This document shows, piece by piece, positions 22,167 to 30,143 of a DNA stretch of 38,926 bases. The position numbers and the translations under genes are program-made. The DNA comes from CAZMHL01 sp045605445 (GTDB lineage Bacteria; Bacillota; Clostridia; RGIG6154): assembly GCA_045605445.1 (NCBI GenBank), contig JAZUPZ010000013.1, positions 1 through 38,926 on the forward strand, given 5' to 3'. The notes beneath the pieces were generated by a model that saw only the letters and a program-made list of their open reading frames with translations, had not been told where the DNA came from and ran no database searches. Each line of letters opens with the position of its first letter. The stretch's first letter is position 1.

Positions 22167-23543
22167 ATGAAATTTTTCTGGCAAAAGCCCTCTATTAAGG
22201 ATTTTAACACAAAAACCTGGAACTCTCTTTCTCCCCAAGCACGCTTAAATTCGTTACAGGTTCTTGAAAATACAATGGCAAAAGAACAAGGAAGATTACC
22301 ACGAACAGTTGAAGTTGATCCTTCCTTGGGAACAGGCGAATGTGGATATTATACCGAAAACCAACCTGACAAACTGTTTGTAAACCAAGATTATCTTACT
22401 TCAAAAGAAGCAGGAAAGCAGTATGATGCAATGGACACGGTTATTCACGAAGGACGCCATGCGTACCAGGACGATTGCATCAACGGTAAAATTTCCAATC
22501 CTCCTTCTTCTGAAACTGTTGAGCAATGGGAGAAAAACTTTGACAACAATGCATATCTTGGCGACAAATTCGGATATACTGATTATCGCTTTCAACCAAT
22601 AGAAAACGATGCCAATGACTATGCTTACTCAAAAATGGAATCCTTCGAGGAGCTTTTTGAAAACGACCCTGAATACTCAGACTATATGGACAATGTTTTC
22701 TTTAACAGACTTGACGATAAAAATGCCGCCAAAGAACAATATGGAGATAATTATTTAAGCGAAATAGCAGATAAAGTAAACACCCGATATGAAAATTCTC
22801 ACAATCAAATACTAAATACTCCCAAGGACAATGAATCTGCTGAAGAAAATGATTCCACTCTTTCAAATGCACCGCCTTTAACGAAAATCAATTCGAGCGA
22901 AAACGCGGAAAAAGAAGTATTTTCCGGCAAAGATAATGATAATAGCGAAAATAATGACCTTGAAAAAACAAACAGCTTCAATGACGAAGAAAATTCTGAA
23001 GAAAAAGGCAACGCCGAAGAAGACGGAGCTTCCGAAGATGAAAGTAATTCCGAGGAAGATGAAGTTTCCGAAGACGAAGGCAACGCCGAGGAAGATGAAG
23101 TTTCCGAGGATGAAGGTAATGCCGAAGAAGACGAGGTTTCTGAAGACGAAGGCAACGCCGAGGAAGATGAAGTTTCCGAAGACGAAGGCAATGCCGAGGA
23201 AGATGAAGTTTCCGAAGACGAAGGCAATGCCGAGGAAGATGAAGTTTCCGAAGACGAAGGAAATTCCGAAGAAGACGAGGCTTCTGAGGAAGAAGGTAAC
23301 GCCGAGGAAGATGAAGTTTCCGAAGACGAAGGCAATTCCGAAGAAGACGAAGTTTCCGAGGATGAAGGTAATACTGAGGCAGACGAAACTTCCAAGAATG
23401 AAGGTAATTCCAACGCAGAAGGAGAATCAGAAGATACGGATGCAAGTAAAGACTCTTCTGAAGAAACCGGCAATAGTGAGACGGAAGGCGGAGGCGAAAA
23501 CAGCGGCGAAAGTGAAGGCTATGATTACGGATATGGATATTAA
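22167..23543 (+). CDS. Zincin-like protein with acidic tandem-repeat tail
   Basis: 458 aa. The N-terminal domain (about 1-215) contains DTVIHEGRHAYQDD: an HExxH zinc-peptidase signature at 94-98, with PIENDANDYA (144-153) as a plausible third-ligand Glu (E147). A low-complexity region follows: eleven 12-residue repeats of the type NAEEDEVSEDEG (residues 282-413), then a Ser/Glu/Gly tail ending YDYGYGY. No signal peptide or membrane segment. The acidic tail could serve as a calcium- or protein-binding arm or as a secretion/recruitment signal for the ATPase encoded 13 nt downstream (inference). Ribosome binding site AGAGGTG precedes ATG. Confidence 0.82.
   Translation: MKFFWQKPSIKDFNTKTWNSLSPQARLNSLQVLENTMAKEQGRLPRTVEVDPSLGTGECGYYTENQPDKLFVNQDYLTSKEAGKQYDAMDTVIHEGRHAYQDDCINGKISNPPSSETVEQWEKNFDNNAYLGDKFGYTDYRFQPIENDANDYAYSKMESFEELFENDPEYSDYMDNVFFNRLDDKNAAKEQYGDNYLSEIADKVNTRYENSHNQILNTPKDNESAEENDSTLSNAPPLTKINSSENAEKEVFSGKDNDNSENNDLEKTNSFNDEENSEEKGNAEEDGASEDESNSEEDEVSEDEGNAEEDEVSEDEGNAEEDEVSEDEGNAEEDEVSEDEGNAEEDEVSEDEGNAEEDEVSEDEGNSEEDEASEEEGNAEEDEVSEDEGNSEEDEVSEDEGNTEADETSKNEGNSNAEGESEDTDASKDSSEETGNSETEGGGENSGESEGYDYGYGY
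23010..23405 (+). repeat. In-frame tandem repeat, 11 units of 36 bp
   Basis: Eleven consecutive 36-bp units encode variants of NAEEDEVSEDEG; five central units are identical in protein sequence, and the outer units diverge. Mixed synonymous differences (gaa/gag, gat/gac) between units show expansion followed by drift. Copy number probably varies between strains. Confidence 0.93.
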
Positions 23544-23555
23544 GAGAGGTAACTT

Positions 23556-24848
23556 ATGAAAAAAATAGAAGTTTTTGATGGCAACGAATTACAGGAAAAT
23601 CCTGTTCAATGCCAAATGGCAAACCCCAAATGCGCGTTTATCGGAACTGCACCGGATGGAAGGGACTGCTTTGTTCATCTCGACGATAATTTACTAAGCC
23701 GACATATGATGTTACTTGGTGGTATCGGAACAGGAAAAACAAACACATTTAATCAAATTATCAGACAATTAAGATACAGTATGTCGCAGGAAGACGTTAT
23801 GATAATCTTTGACACCAAAGGAGACTTTTACAAAGAATTCTACAGAGACGGCGACATAGTTATAAGCAATGATGAAACAGCTACCGGTTCAGACGGCCCT
23901 GATTATTGGAACATTTTCAATGAAATTGAGCCGGGGGAACATATGGAAGAAAACATTGTTGAAATATCAAAGTCTCTTTTCCACCAGAAAATCGAAAAAA
24001 CAAATCAACCATTTTTCCCCAATGCGGCGAAAGACTTGTTCTCTGCAATTCTTACTCACTTCACTCGAAACAAAGAACTTAATTCAAACAACGAAGAACT
24101 CAGAAAATTTTTAGACGGTTCTCCTACTGCAGAAATAAGAGAAATGTTAAAACAACACAGCGATCTTCAGGCAATGGTAAGCTACATTTTTGATGACCGT
24201 TCACCTCAGACCCAGGGCGTTATTTCAGAACTCCAACAGCTTTCACGAGAAATTTTTCTGGGCAATTTTAAGAAAAAGGGTACTCTTTCAATGAGAAACC
24301 TTGTTAGAGCCAAAGGCGGGAAAATTATTTTTATTGAATATGATCTTGGAATAGGAAACATGCTTTCCCCGATATACAGTCTGCTTTTTGACCTTGCAAT
24401 AAAAGAAGCTCTTTGCCGCAAGAAGAGCGAAGGCAATGTTTATTTTATAACAGACGAATTCTCTTTAATTCCTAATCTGCAACATATTGATGATGCTGTT
24501 AACTTTGGCAGAAGCCTTGGCGTTAAATTTATGATAGGAATACAAAACATTGATCAGGTTTACGAAAACTACGGCGAAAATCGCGCCCGCAGTTTGCTTT
24601 CCGGGTTCCTTACTTCTGTTTCTTTCCGTGTCAACGACGTTAAATCAAAACAGTACATTAAGGATCTGCACGGCGTTAACAGAAAAAAAGAAATTTATAT
24701 GGCATCCGTTCAGGGGCGAGGCATTGTTGAAAATGTAAGAGACTCAAACGTTGTTGAAGACTGGGATATATCAAGACTTCAGCTTGGTCAGGCAATTATC
24801 GGGCTCCCCGGCAAAGAACCGTTTTTATTCCAGTTTAAAAAAGTTTAA
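23556..24848 (+). CDS. VirD4/TraD-like (TraG/TrwB family) P-loop ATPase lacking membrane anchor
   Basis: 430 aa. Walker A GGIGTGKT at 55-62, the family motif IIFDTKGD (83-90) and Walker B VYFITDEF (295-302). The motif after Walker B, NFGRSLGVKFMIGIQNIDQV, is typical of type IV coupling proteins (TrwB/TraD AAD-binding, TraG C-terminal). Canonical coupling proteins have N-terminal transmembrane helices; none are present, so membrane attachment would need a partner such as the 20753-21769 protein (inference). No relaxase, VirB4 or other conjugation gene is nearby. Ribosome binding site AGAGAGG upstream; the gene lies 13 nt after the zincin-like gene. Roles could include pumping a protein or DNA substrate. 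Confidence 0.85.
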   Translation: MKKIEVFDGNELQENPVQCQMANPKCAFIGTAPDGRDCFVHLDDNLLSRHMMLLGGIGTGKTNTFNQIIRQLRYSMSQEDVMIIFDTKGDFYKEFYRDGDIVISNDETATGSDGPDYWNIFNEIEPGEHMEENIVEISKSLFHQKIEKTNQPFFPNAAKDLFSAILTHFTRNKELNSNNEELRKFLDGSPTAEIREMLKQHSDLQAMVSYIFDDRSPQTQGVISELQQLSREIFLGNFKKKGTLSMRNLVRAKGGKIIFIEYDLGIGNMLSPIYSLLFDLAIKEALCRKKSEGNVYFITDEFSLIPNLQHIDDAVNFGRSLGVKFMIGIQNIDQVYENYGENRARSLLSGFLTSVSFRVNDVKSKQYIKDLHGVNRKKEIYMASVQGRGIVENVRDSNVVEDWDISRLQLGQAIIGLPGKEPFLFQFKKV

Positions 24849-24866
24849 TTAAAGAAAGGGAAGCAT

Positions 24867-25247
24867 ATGATAAACAGAGAAACCTTAGGCAGTATGATTT
24901 CCGCTTATTCCGAAGACAAGGAAATGCTGGACATTATTTTCAATGCTTTAAAGCATTTTGAAGAATATCATCAGGTTATTTACGAAATGGAAACAAAAAT
25001 GCTTGTTTATTCTTACGACAGTATGGACAAGGACGACTATCAGAGCATGGTTACCGAGGCGGACAAGCTGAGAACTATGAAGCACAATGCGGTTATTTCC
25101 TCCGTAAGTATGCTTAACAAAATTGCCGAAAAAGAAAAGTTGCCGCCTTTTTACGACGGAATTGTTTCAAAAGAAAGGCCTTACCGTCGTCAGGTAGCAA
25201 ACGCCGTTCTTGATTTTGCAGAAGAAATAATTAAAAACAGAAGATAA
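24867..25247 (+). CDS. 126-aa helical protein of unknown function
   Basis: All-alpha, charged soluble protein (SEDKEMLDIIFNALKHFEEY, later RRQVANAVLDFAEEIIKNRR). It is faintly like the small DUF3232-type Clostridia proteins, which I cannot confirm. Ribosome binding site AAAGGGAAG precedes ATG 24867, 18 nt after the ATPase stop, and the strong terminator 25253-25291 ends the unit, so it is the last gene of the cassette transcript. Codon choice here is closer to the rest of the chromosome than to the two genes before it. Confidence 0.75.
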   Translation: MINRETLGSMISAYSEDKEMLDIIFNALKHFEEYHQVIYEMETKMLVYSYDSMDKDDYQSMVTEADKLRTMKHNAVISSVSMLNKIAEKEKLPPFYDGIVSKERPYRRQVANAVLDFAEEIIKNRR

Positions 25248-25252
25248 GCCTG

Positions 25253-25291
25253 AAATATAACAGACAATTTTGGTTGTCTGTTATATTTTTT
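25253..25291 (+). terminator. Terminator of the cassette
   Basis: Perfect 15-bp stem AAATATAACAGACAA (25253-25267) / TTGTCTGTTATATTT (25274-25288), loop TTTTGG, followed by a T-run. Confidence 0.92.
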
Positions 25292-25332
25292 CTTAAACTG
25301 GTAAAACTATGATTAAAATCCTGTTTAAGAAA
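25289..25332 (+). promoter_or_regulatory. Inverted repeat overlapping the PTS gene ribosome binding site
   Basis: TTTCTTAAAC (25289-25298) and GTTTAAGAAA (25323-25332) form a perfect 10-bp inverted repeat with further pairing inside (GG/CC). The right arm overlaps the ribosome binding site AAGAAAGG (25327-25334); the left arm uses the U-tract of the preceding terminator. It may sequester the ribosome binding site. Confidence 0.45.
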
Positions 25333-25344
25333 GGTAATAACAGT

Positions 25345-27429
25345 ATGAAAGATAAAATTTTTGGTGTTCTGCAAAGGGTTGGCAGATCTTTTATGCTTCC
25401 CATTGCAATTCTGCCCATTGCGGGCTTGTTTTTAGGAATCGGCGGTGCCTTCACCAACGAAACTATGCTTAATGCTTACGGTCTTATGAAAATTATGGGA
25501 CCGGGCACTCCGATAAATGCAATACTTCAGGTTCTCAACGCCTGCGGTAACATTGTTTTTGCAAACCTTCCTCTTATTTTTGCAATTGGCATTGCCATTG
25601 GTATGGCGAAGCAGGAAAAAGAGGTTGCCGCACTTGCAGGAGCAATTGCATTTTTTGTTATGCACGCCGCTATCGGCGCTATGGCTCAGAACTCTTACGG
25701 AGTTGCAGGCGTTGCCGAGCATCTTGCAAACGGTTCAATGACATCGGTTGTTGGGATAAATTCCCTTCAATTGGGGGTTTTCGGCGGTATTATTGTTGGC
25801 CTTGGAACTGCGGCGCTTCACAACCGTTTTTACAACATTCGTCTGCCTCAGGTTTTATCCTTCTTTGGCGGAACCCGTTTTGTTCCGATTATTTCCGCCG
25901 CAGTTTATCTGGTTGTGGGAATTTTAATGTTCTTCATATGGCCTCCCATTCAAACGGCAATTACCTATATAGGTGGCCTTGTTCAGAGCTCGGGATATAT
26001 CGGAACCTGGATTTACGGTTTAACGGAAAGAGCTCTTATTCCCTTTGGACTTCACCACGTTTTTTACCTTCCCTTCTGGCAGACAAACGTTGGCGGAAGT
26101 ATGGAAATTATGGGAACAATGTGGGAAGGTGCTCAGAACATTTTCTTTGCTCAGCTTTCCGACCCCTCTGTTGAACACTTTGCGGTTTCGGCGACAAGAT
26201 TTATGTCGGGTAAATTTCCTTTTATGATTTTCGGTCTTCCCGGTGCGGCGCTTGCAATGTATCACTGTGCAAAGGATGAAAAGAAAAAGGTTGCAGGCGG
26301 ACTTCTTCTTTCTGCAGCACTTACCTCAATGCTTACCGGTATAACCGAGCCCATTGAGTTTACCTTCCTTTTTGTTGCGCCTCTTCTTTATGCTATTCAC
26401 TCGGTTATTGCCGGTCTTTCCTATATGCTTACGCACATTTTCAACGTTGGCGTTGGTATGACCTTCTCAGGCGGACTTATTGACCTGTTTTTGTTCGGCG
26501 TTCTTCAGGGCAACGCAAAAACTGACTGGATTAACATTATATGGATAGGTCTTGTATACTTTGCGGTTTATTATTTTCTTTTTAAATTCCTTATCAAAAA
26601 ATTCAACTACAAAACTCCCGGCCGTGAAGACCTTGGAGAAACAAAACTTTACACAAGGGCCGACGTAAATGAAAAGAAGGGAAAGAGTTCTGTAGACGAG
26701 CGTTCCTCTTTAATTGTTACAGGACTTGGCGGGAAAGAAAATATCCGCGACCTTGACTGCTGTGCCACCAGACTTCGTGTTACTGTTCACGACGGTTCTA
26801 AGGTAAGCGAAGATGCACTTAAAGCCAGTGGCGCTGTAGGCGTTATAAAAAAGGGAACTGGAATTCAGGTTATTTACGGCCCCGTTGTTACGGTTATAAA
26901 ATCCGACCTTGAAAAATTTCTCAGGTCGGGAGCGGAACCCGCCAAAGTTGAAATTAAAGAAAACAAGGAAAAAAGTGTTTCGGTTTTTGCACCCCTTTCG
27001 GGAAAAATCATTCCGCAGAAAGAAATTCCCGACGAGGTATTTTCTCAGGGAATTCTTGGCGAATGTGTTGGAATTGATTCCCCCGACGGCAAGGTTTATG
27101 CCCCTGAAGACGGAAAAGTTGAAAACGTTTTTGAAACGAAGCACGCCATAAATTTAACAACCGACGAAAAGGTTGAGCTTCTTATTCATATGGGTCTTGA
27201 TACCGTTCAGCTTAAAGGAAAACACTTTAAGGTTCACGTTAAAAACGGCGACCGTGTTAAAAAAGGTGACCTTATTGCAGAATTTGACGTTAAAGCCGTA
27301 AAAAATGCAGGTTTTTCCACAGTAACGCCTGTGGTAATCTGCAACTCCTCCGAATTTGCGGCAGTTGCCCCCTCCTATGAAAAAGAAAATATTTTAAAAG
27401 GCGACTTACTGTTTACAATTAAAAAATAG
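25345..27429 (+). CDS. PTS glucose/N-acetylglucosamine-type EIICBA
   Basis: 694 aa, fused IIC-IIB-IIA of the glucose superfamily; imports and phosphorylates a hexose. The IIC domain (about 1-410) starts VLQRVGRSFMLPIAILPIAG and contains GITEPIEFTFLF. IIB has the phospho-cysteine C473 in CCATRLRVTVHD. IIA has the phospho-histidine H615 in LLIHMGLDTVQLKGKHF. Domain order and IIC sequence resemble NagE more than PtsG, but specificity is not certain. ATG 25345 is chosen over 25309 because AAGAAAGG (25327-25334) precedes it and MKDKIFGVLQRVGRSF is the family start. HPr control by the hprK above is expected. Confidence 0.93.
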   Translation: MKDKIFGVLQRVGRSFMLPIAILPIAGLFLGIGGAFTNETMLNAYGLMKIMGPGTPINAILQVLNACGNIVFANLPLIFAIGIAIGMAKQEKEVAALAGAIAFFVMHAAIGAMAQNSYGVAGVAEHLANGSMTSVVGINSLQLGVFGGIIVGLGTAALHNRFYNIRLPQVLSFFGGTRFVPIISAAVYLVVGILMFFIWPPIQTAITYIGGLVQSSGYIGTWIYGLTERALIPFGLHHVFYLPFWQTNVGGSMEIMGTMWEGAQNIFFAQLSDPSVEHFAVSATRFMSGKFPFMIFGLPGAALAMYHCAKDEKKKVAGGLLLSAALTSMLTGITEPIEFTFLFVAPLLYAIHSVIAGLSYMLTHIFNVGVGMTFSGGLIDLFLFGVLQGNAKTDWINIIWIGLVYFAVYYFLFKFLIKKFNYKTPGREDLGETKLYTRADVNEKKGKSSVDERSSLIVTGLGGKENIRDLDCCATRLRVTVHDGSKVSEDALKASGAVGVIKKGTGIQVIYGPVVTVIKSDLEKFLRSGAEPAKVEIKENKEKSVSVFAPLSGKIIPQKEIPDEVFSQGILGECVGIDSPDGKVYAPEDGKVENVFETKHAINLTTDEKVELLIHMGLDTVQLKGKHFKVHVKNGDRVKKGDLIAEFDVKAVKNAGFSTVTPVVICNSSEFAAVAPSYEKENILKGDLLFTIKK

Positions 27430-27479
27430 ATAAAAGCACCCCGACGGCAATACCGTCGGGATGCTTTTATCTATTTTTT
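27421..27479. terminator. Bidirectional terminator, 59-bp near-perfect palindrome
   Basis: A 27-position stem with a single C-A mismatch (27439/27461) and loop CAATA (27448-27452). The upper stem is CCCGACGG/CCGTCGGG; the ends are six A and six T. The last codons and TAG stop of the PTS gene (27427-27429) are inside the stem. Confidence 0.95.
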
Positions 27480-27543
27480 AGTTCCTTGATTCTGTTTCAT
27501 TAAGAAGCATAAGATATTTGCTCCAAAAGAATGAGCCCAAAGG

Positions 27544-28179
27544 CTATACGCCCTTTGGCAAATAAGTTTTTATTTCTCCCAAATGCTCATCGTAACTTGT
27601 TTTTCCTGCTACAAGCTTTCCGTTTTTATAATCAATAAATGTAAGGGAGGCATTTGATGCCCAGGGGACATCCTTTAAATTTTCAAGCCCCTTGCCCGAG
27701 GTTTCTGCCATAAGAACCCTTATGGGGGTTCCGTGAGTTGCAACATAGGCAGTTTTGCCCACGTTTTCCTTTGCGAGCTTTTCAAAGGCAGTTATAACTC
27801 TTTTATAAAGCTCTTTTACCGATTCTCCGCCGGTGGGTCTGCATTTACTTAAGTCCTCCACCCAGTTGTTATAGTCTTTGGCATATTTAACAGCAACATC
27901 CGAAACTTTTTCGCTTTCCCATTTGCCACAGTAAATTTCCCTGATTTCTTCTGATTTGACAACCTCAAGTCCAACCTTGTCGCCCAGAGCTTTGGCAGTT
28001 TCATATGCTCTGTCAAGATCGCTTGAATAAATCCCGTCTATTTTATAATTTGCGGCAACATATTCTGCACTTTTTTCTGCCTGAAGTCTGCCCGCATCCG
28101 TCAGCGGCGTATTGTAATGCCCTGCATATTTTCCTTCAAGATTTGCAACACTCTGCCCGTGTCTGACAACTATAAGCAT
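27544..28179 (-). CDS. Histidine phosphatase family protein (phosphoglycerate mutase-like)
   Basis: 211 aa. RHG motif LIVVRHGQS at the N-terminus (phospho-His), SSDLDRAYETA, the acidic EEIREIYCGKWE and the second catalytic His in ATHGTPIRV. This is the branch of the superfamily that includes cofactor-dependent mutase-like and broad-specificity phosphatases (CobC/PhoE/GpmB type); substrate not predictable. ATG 28179 is chosen because AAAGGAGATG lies upstream, whereas the longer frame to 28275 runs through the promoter. Monocistronic; convergent to the PTS gene. Confidence 0.9.
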   Translation of the reverse strand: MLIVVRHGQSVANLEGKYAGHYNTPLTDAGRLQAEKSAEYVAANYKIDGIYSSDLDRAYETAKALGDKVGLEVVKSEEIREIYCGKWESEKVSDVAVKYAKDYNNWVEDLSKCRPTGGESVKELYKRVITAFEKLAKENVGKTAYVATHGTPIRVLMAETSGKGLENLKDVPWASNASLTFIDYKNGKLVAGKTSYDEHLGEIKTYLPKGV

Positions 28180-28204
28180 TAAAACATCTCCTTTAACGCT
28201 ATTT

Positions 28205-28232
28205 ATTGTATCACTTTCAAAGAAAAAGTCAA
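28205..28232 (-). promoter_or_regulatory. Promoter of the histidine phosphatase gene
   Basis: On the minus strand: TTGACT (28232-28227), 16-bp spacer, TACAAT (28210-28205), extended -10 TGA. Confidence 0.7.
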
Positions 28233-28382
28233 TAGAATAGCAAAACCTGATATATATAAGTCTCCCGGTTTTCACTTCAAAAAATATAATTCTGCATAAA
28301 TTAAAAAATTTTCTGTAATACTCTTTATTTTATGTTAATTTTGAGGTATACTATAATGAAGAACAAATTACGGAGGACAAAA

Positions 28383-29105
28383 ATGCTTGAACTCATAAAC
28401 ATCGGCTACAAGGTTGAAACCGACGGAGTCGAAAAAGAAATTTTAAAAAACGTTAATCTTAAAATAGACGGCGGATTTATTGCCATTACCGGTCCAAACG
28501 GTGGAGGAAAGTCTACTCTTGCGAAAATCATTGCGGGAATTATAACTCCCACATCGGGAAAAATCCTGTTTGAAGGAGAGGACATTACAAACCTTTCTGT
28601 TACCGAAAGAGCAAGAAAAGGCATAAGCTTTGCTTTTCAGCAGCCGGTACGCTTCAAGGGAATTACCGTTAAAGACCTTATTTCTCTTGCAAAGGGTCAG
28701 GACATTTCCGTAGCCGAAGCTTGCGACTATCTTTCGGAAGTTGGTCTTTGCGCAAGAGATTATATAAACAGAGAAGTAAATGCTTCTCTTTCGGGCGGAG
28801 AGCTTAAAAGAATTGAAATTGCAACGGTTATTGCAAGAGGAACAAAGCTTTCGGTTTTTGACGAACCCGAAGCGGGAATTGACCTTTGGAGCTTTAACAA
28901 CCTTATAAAGGTTTTTGAAGCTATGCACCGGAAAATGGGCGGAAGCATTTTAATTATTTCCCATCAGGAGAGAATTCTCAACATTGCAGACAAGGTTGTT
29001 GTTGTAGCAAACGGAAGTGTTACCAAGACAGGCTCAAAAGATGAAATTCTTCCCGGACTTTTAGGCAGCAGCGACGTTTGCAAAACATTATCGGACAAAT
29101 TATAA
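28383..29105 (+). CDS. smsC: SufC-like ATPase of a minimal Fe-S assembly system (SmsC)
   Basis: 240-aa ABC-type ATPase: Walker A TGPNGGGKST, Q-loop FAFQQPVRFKG, signature LSGGELKR, Walker B SVFDEPEAGIDLW, H-loop ISHQE, all in the SufC arrangement. It powers Fe-S cluster assembly on the SufB-like partner encoded 10 bp downstream. Two-gene SufC-SufB-like (SMS) systems are described for anaerobic bacteria and archaea. ATG 28383 is chosen because CGGAGG lies upstream; the longer frame from 28332 crosses TATAAT-like promoter sequence (28352-28357). No SufS, SufU or IscR genes are present in the window. Confidence 0.92.
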   Translation: MLELINIGYKVETDGVEKEILKNVNLKIDGGFIAITGPNGGGKSTLAKIIAGIITPTSGKILFEGEDITNLSVTERARKGISFAFQQPVRFKGITVKDLISLAKGQDISVAEACDYLSEVGLCARDYINREVNASLSGGELKRIEIATVIARGTKLSVFDEPEAGIDLWSFNNLIKVFEAMHRKMGGSILIISHQERILNIADKVVVVANGSVTKTGSKDEILPGLLGSSDVCKTLSDKL

Positions 29106-29115
29106 GAGGTATAAA

Positions 29116-30033
29116 ATGGATAATATTCAGAAAAAACTTTTGGAAGAAGTTGCAGATCTTCATGAGATTCCTGCCGGTGCCTACAACATAAGAGCAAACG
29201 GAAAAGGAATTTCAAGAAACACAACTGAAAATATTGACATAGTAACAAAAACCGACAAAGACGGAATTGACATTATTGTAAAACCGGGAACAAAAAAAGA
29301 AAGCATTCATATTCCCGTTATTTTAAGTCAGACAGGTCTTGACGAGCTTGTTTACAACGATTTTTACATTGGCGACGACTGTGACATTGTTATTGTTGCA
29401 GGCTGCGGAATTCACAACGGCGGCGATGAAAAATCGGGACATGCAGGAATTCACACCTTCCATATAGGTAAAAATTCAAAGGTTAAATATGTTGAAAAGC
29501 ACTATGGTGAAGGGGACGGAAACGGAGAAAACGTTATGAACCCCACCACCGTTGTTTATATTGACGAGGGCGGATATATGGAAATGGAGTCAACCCAGAT
29601 AAAGGGCATTGACTCAACCGACAGAGTTACTGAGGCTTATCTTAAAGACGACGCAACAATGATTGTTAAAGAAAAGATTATGACTCACGGTAAGCAGTTT
29701 GCCAAAACCTCTTTTACCCTTGAACTAAACGGCGAAAATTCAAGCGCAAACGTTGTTTCACGTTCTGTTGCAAAGGACAACTCCCATCAGGTATTTTACT
29801 CTAACATAAAGGGAAACAACATTTGCAACGGCCATACAGAATGCGACGCCATTATTATGGACAACGCCTCTGTTTCGGCAATTCCTGAAATAAGCGCAAA
29901 TCACATTGACGCAAGCCTTATCCACGAAGCGGCAATAGGAAAGATTGCCGGGGAACAGCTTATTAAGCTTATGACCTTAGGACTTACCGAACAGGAAGCA
30001 GAAGAGCAGATTGTTAACGGATTTTTGAAATAA
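29116..30033 (+). CDS. smsB: SufB/SufD-like scaffold of a minimal Fe-S assembly system (SmsB)
   Basis: 305 aa, much shorter than SufB (about 470 aa) and in the range of SmsB. A beta-helix core (GCGIHNGGDEKSGHAGIHTF, VVYIDEGGYMEMEST) and the C-terminal SufBD motif (AIPEISANHIDASLIHEAAIGKIAGEQ, then LMTLGLTEQEAEEQIVNGFL) are clear. It forms the assembly scaffold with SmsC. Ribosome binding site AGAGGT lies a few bases before ATG, and the gene starts 10 bp after smsC, so the pair is an operon. Confidence 0.92.
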   Translation: MDNIQKKLLEEVADLHEIPAGAYNIRANGKGISRNTTENIDIVTKTDKDGIDIIVKPGTKKESIHIPVILSQTGLDELVYNDFYIGDDCDIVIVAGCGIHNGGDEKSGHAGIHTFHIGKNSKVKYVEKHYGEGDGNGENVMNPTTVVYIDEGGYMEMESTQIKGIDSTDRVTEAYLKDDATMIVKEKIMTHGKQFAKTSFTLELNGENSSANVVSRSVAKDNSHQVFYSNIKGNNICNGHTECDAIIMDNASVSAIPEISANHIDASLIHEAAIGKIAGEQLIKLMTLGLTEQEAEEQIVNGFLK

Positions 30034-30103
30034 GCACCCGACTCGATAACACAATCAAAGATTGCGGTCGGGTACCCCGGAACCTTGTTGTTTTCCACAA
30101 TAA

Positions 30104-30142
30104 AAAAACAGCTGTGAGAACTTTGTTTTCACAGCTGTTTTT
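30104..30142. terminator. Bidirectional terminator between smsB and immA-like gene
   Basis: 14-bp stem AAAAACAGCTGTGA (30104-30117) / TCACAGCTGTTTTT (30129-30142). Upstream, ACCCGAC/GTCGGGT around 30037-30074 forms an additional branched stem enclosing CAATC/GATTG. Confidence 0.85.
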
Positions 30143-30143
30143 C

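Noticed and set aside
22805..23473. Long Ser-rich minus-strand frame opposite the acidic repeat
   Set aside because: It is the mirror of the 36-bp tandem repeat, which lacks stops in several frames; no ribosome binding site, and the plus-strand gene has clear domains.
22936..23559. Lys/Pro-rich alternative plus-strand frame across the repeat
   Set aside because: Same repeat read in another frame; starts inside the zincin-like gene without a ribosome binding site.
22167..24848. Complete conjugative or type IV secretion system
   Set aside because: Only a coupling-protein-like ATPase is present; no relaxase, VirB4, VirB6 or pilin-like genes are visible.
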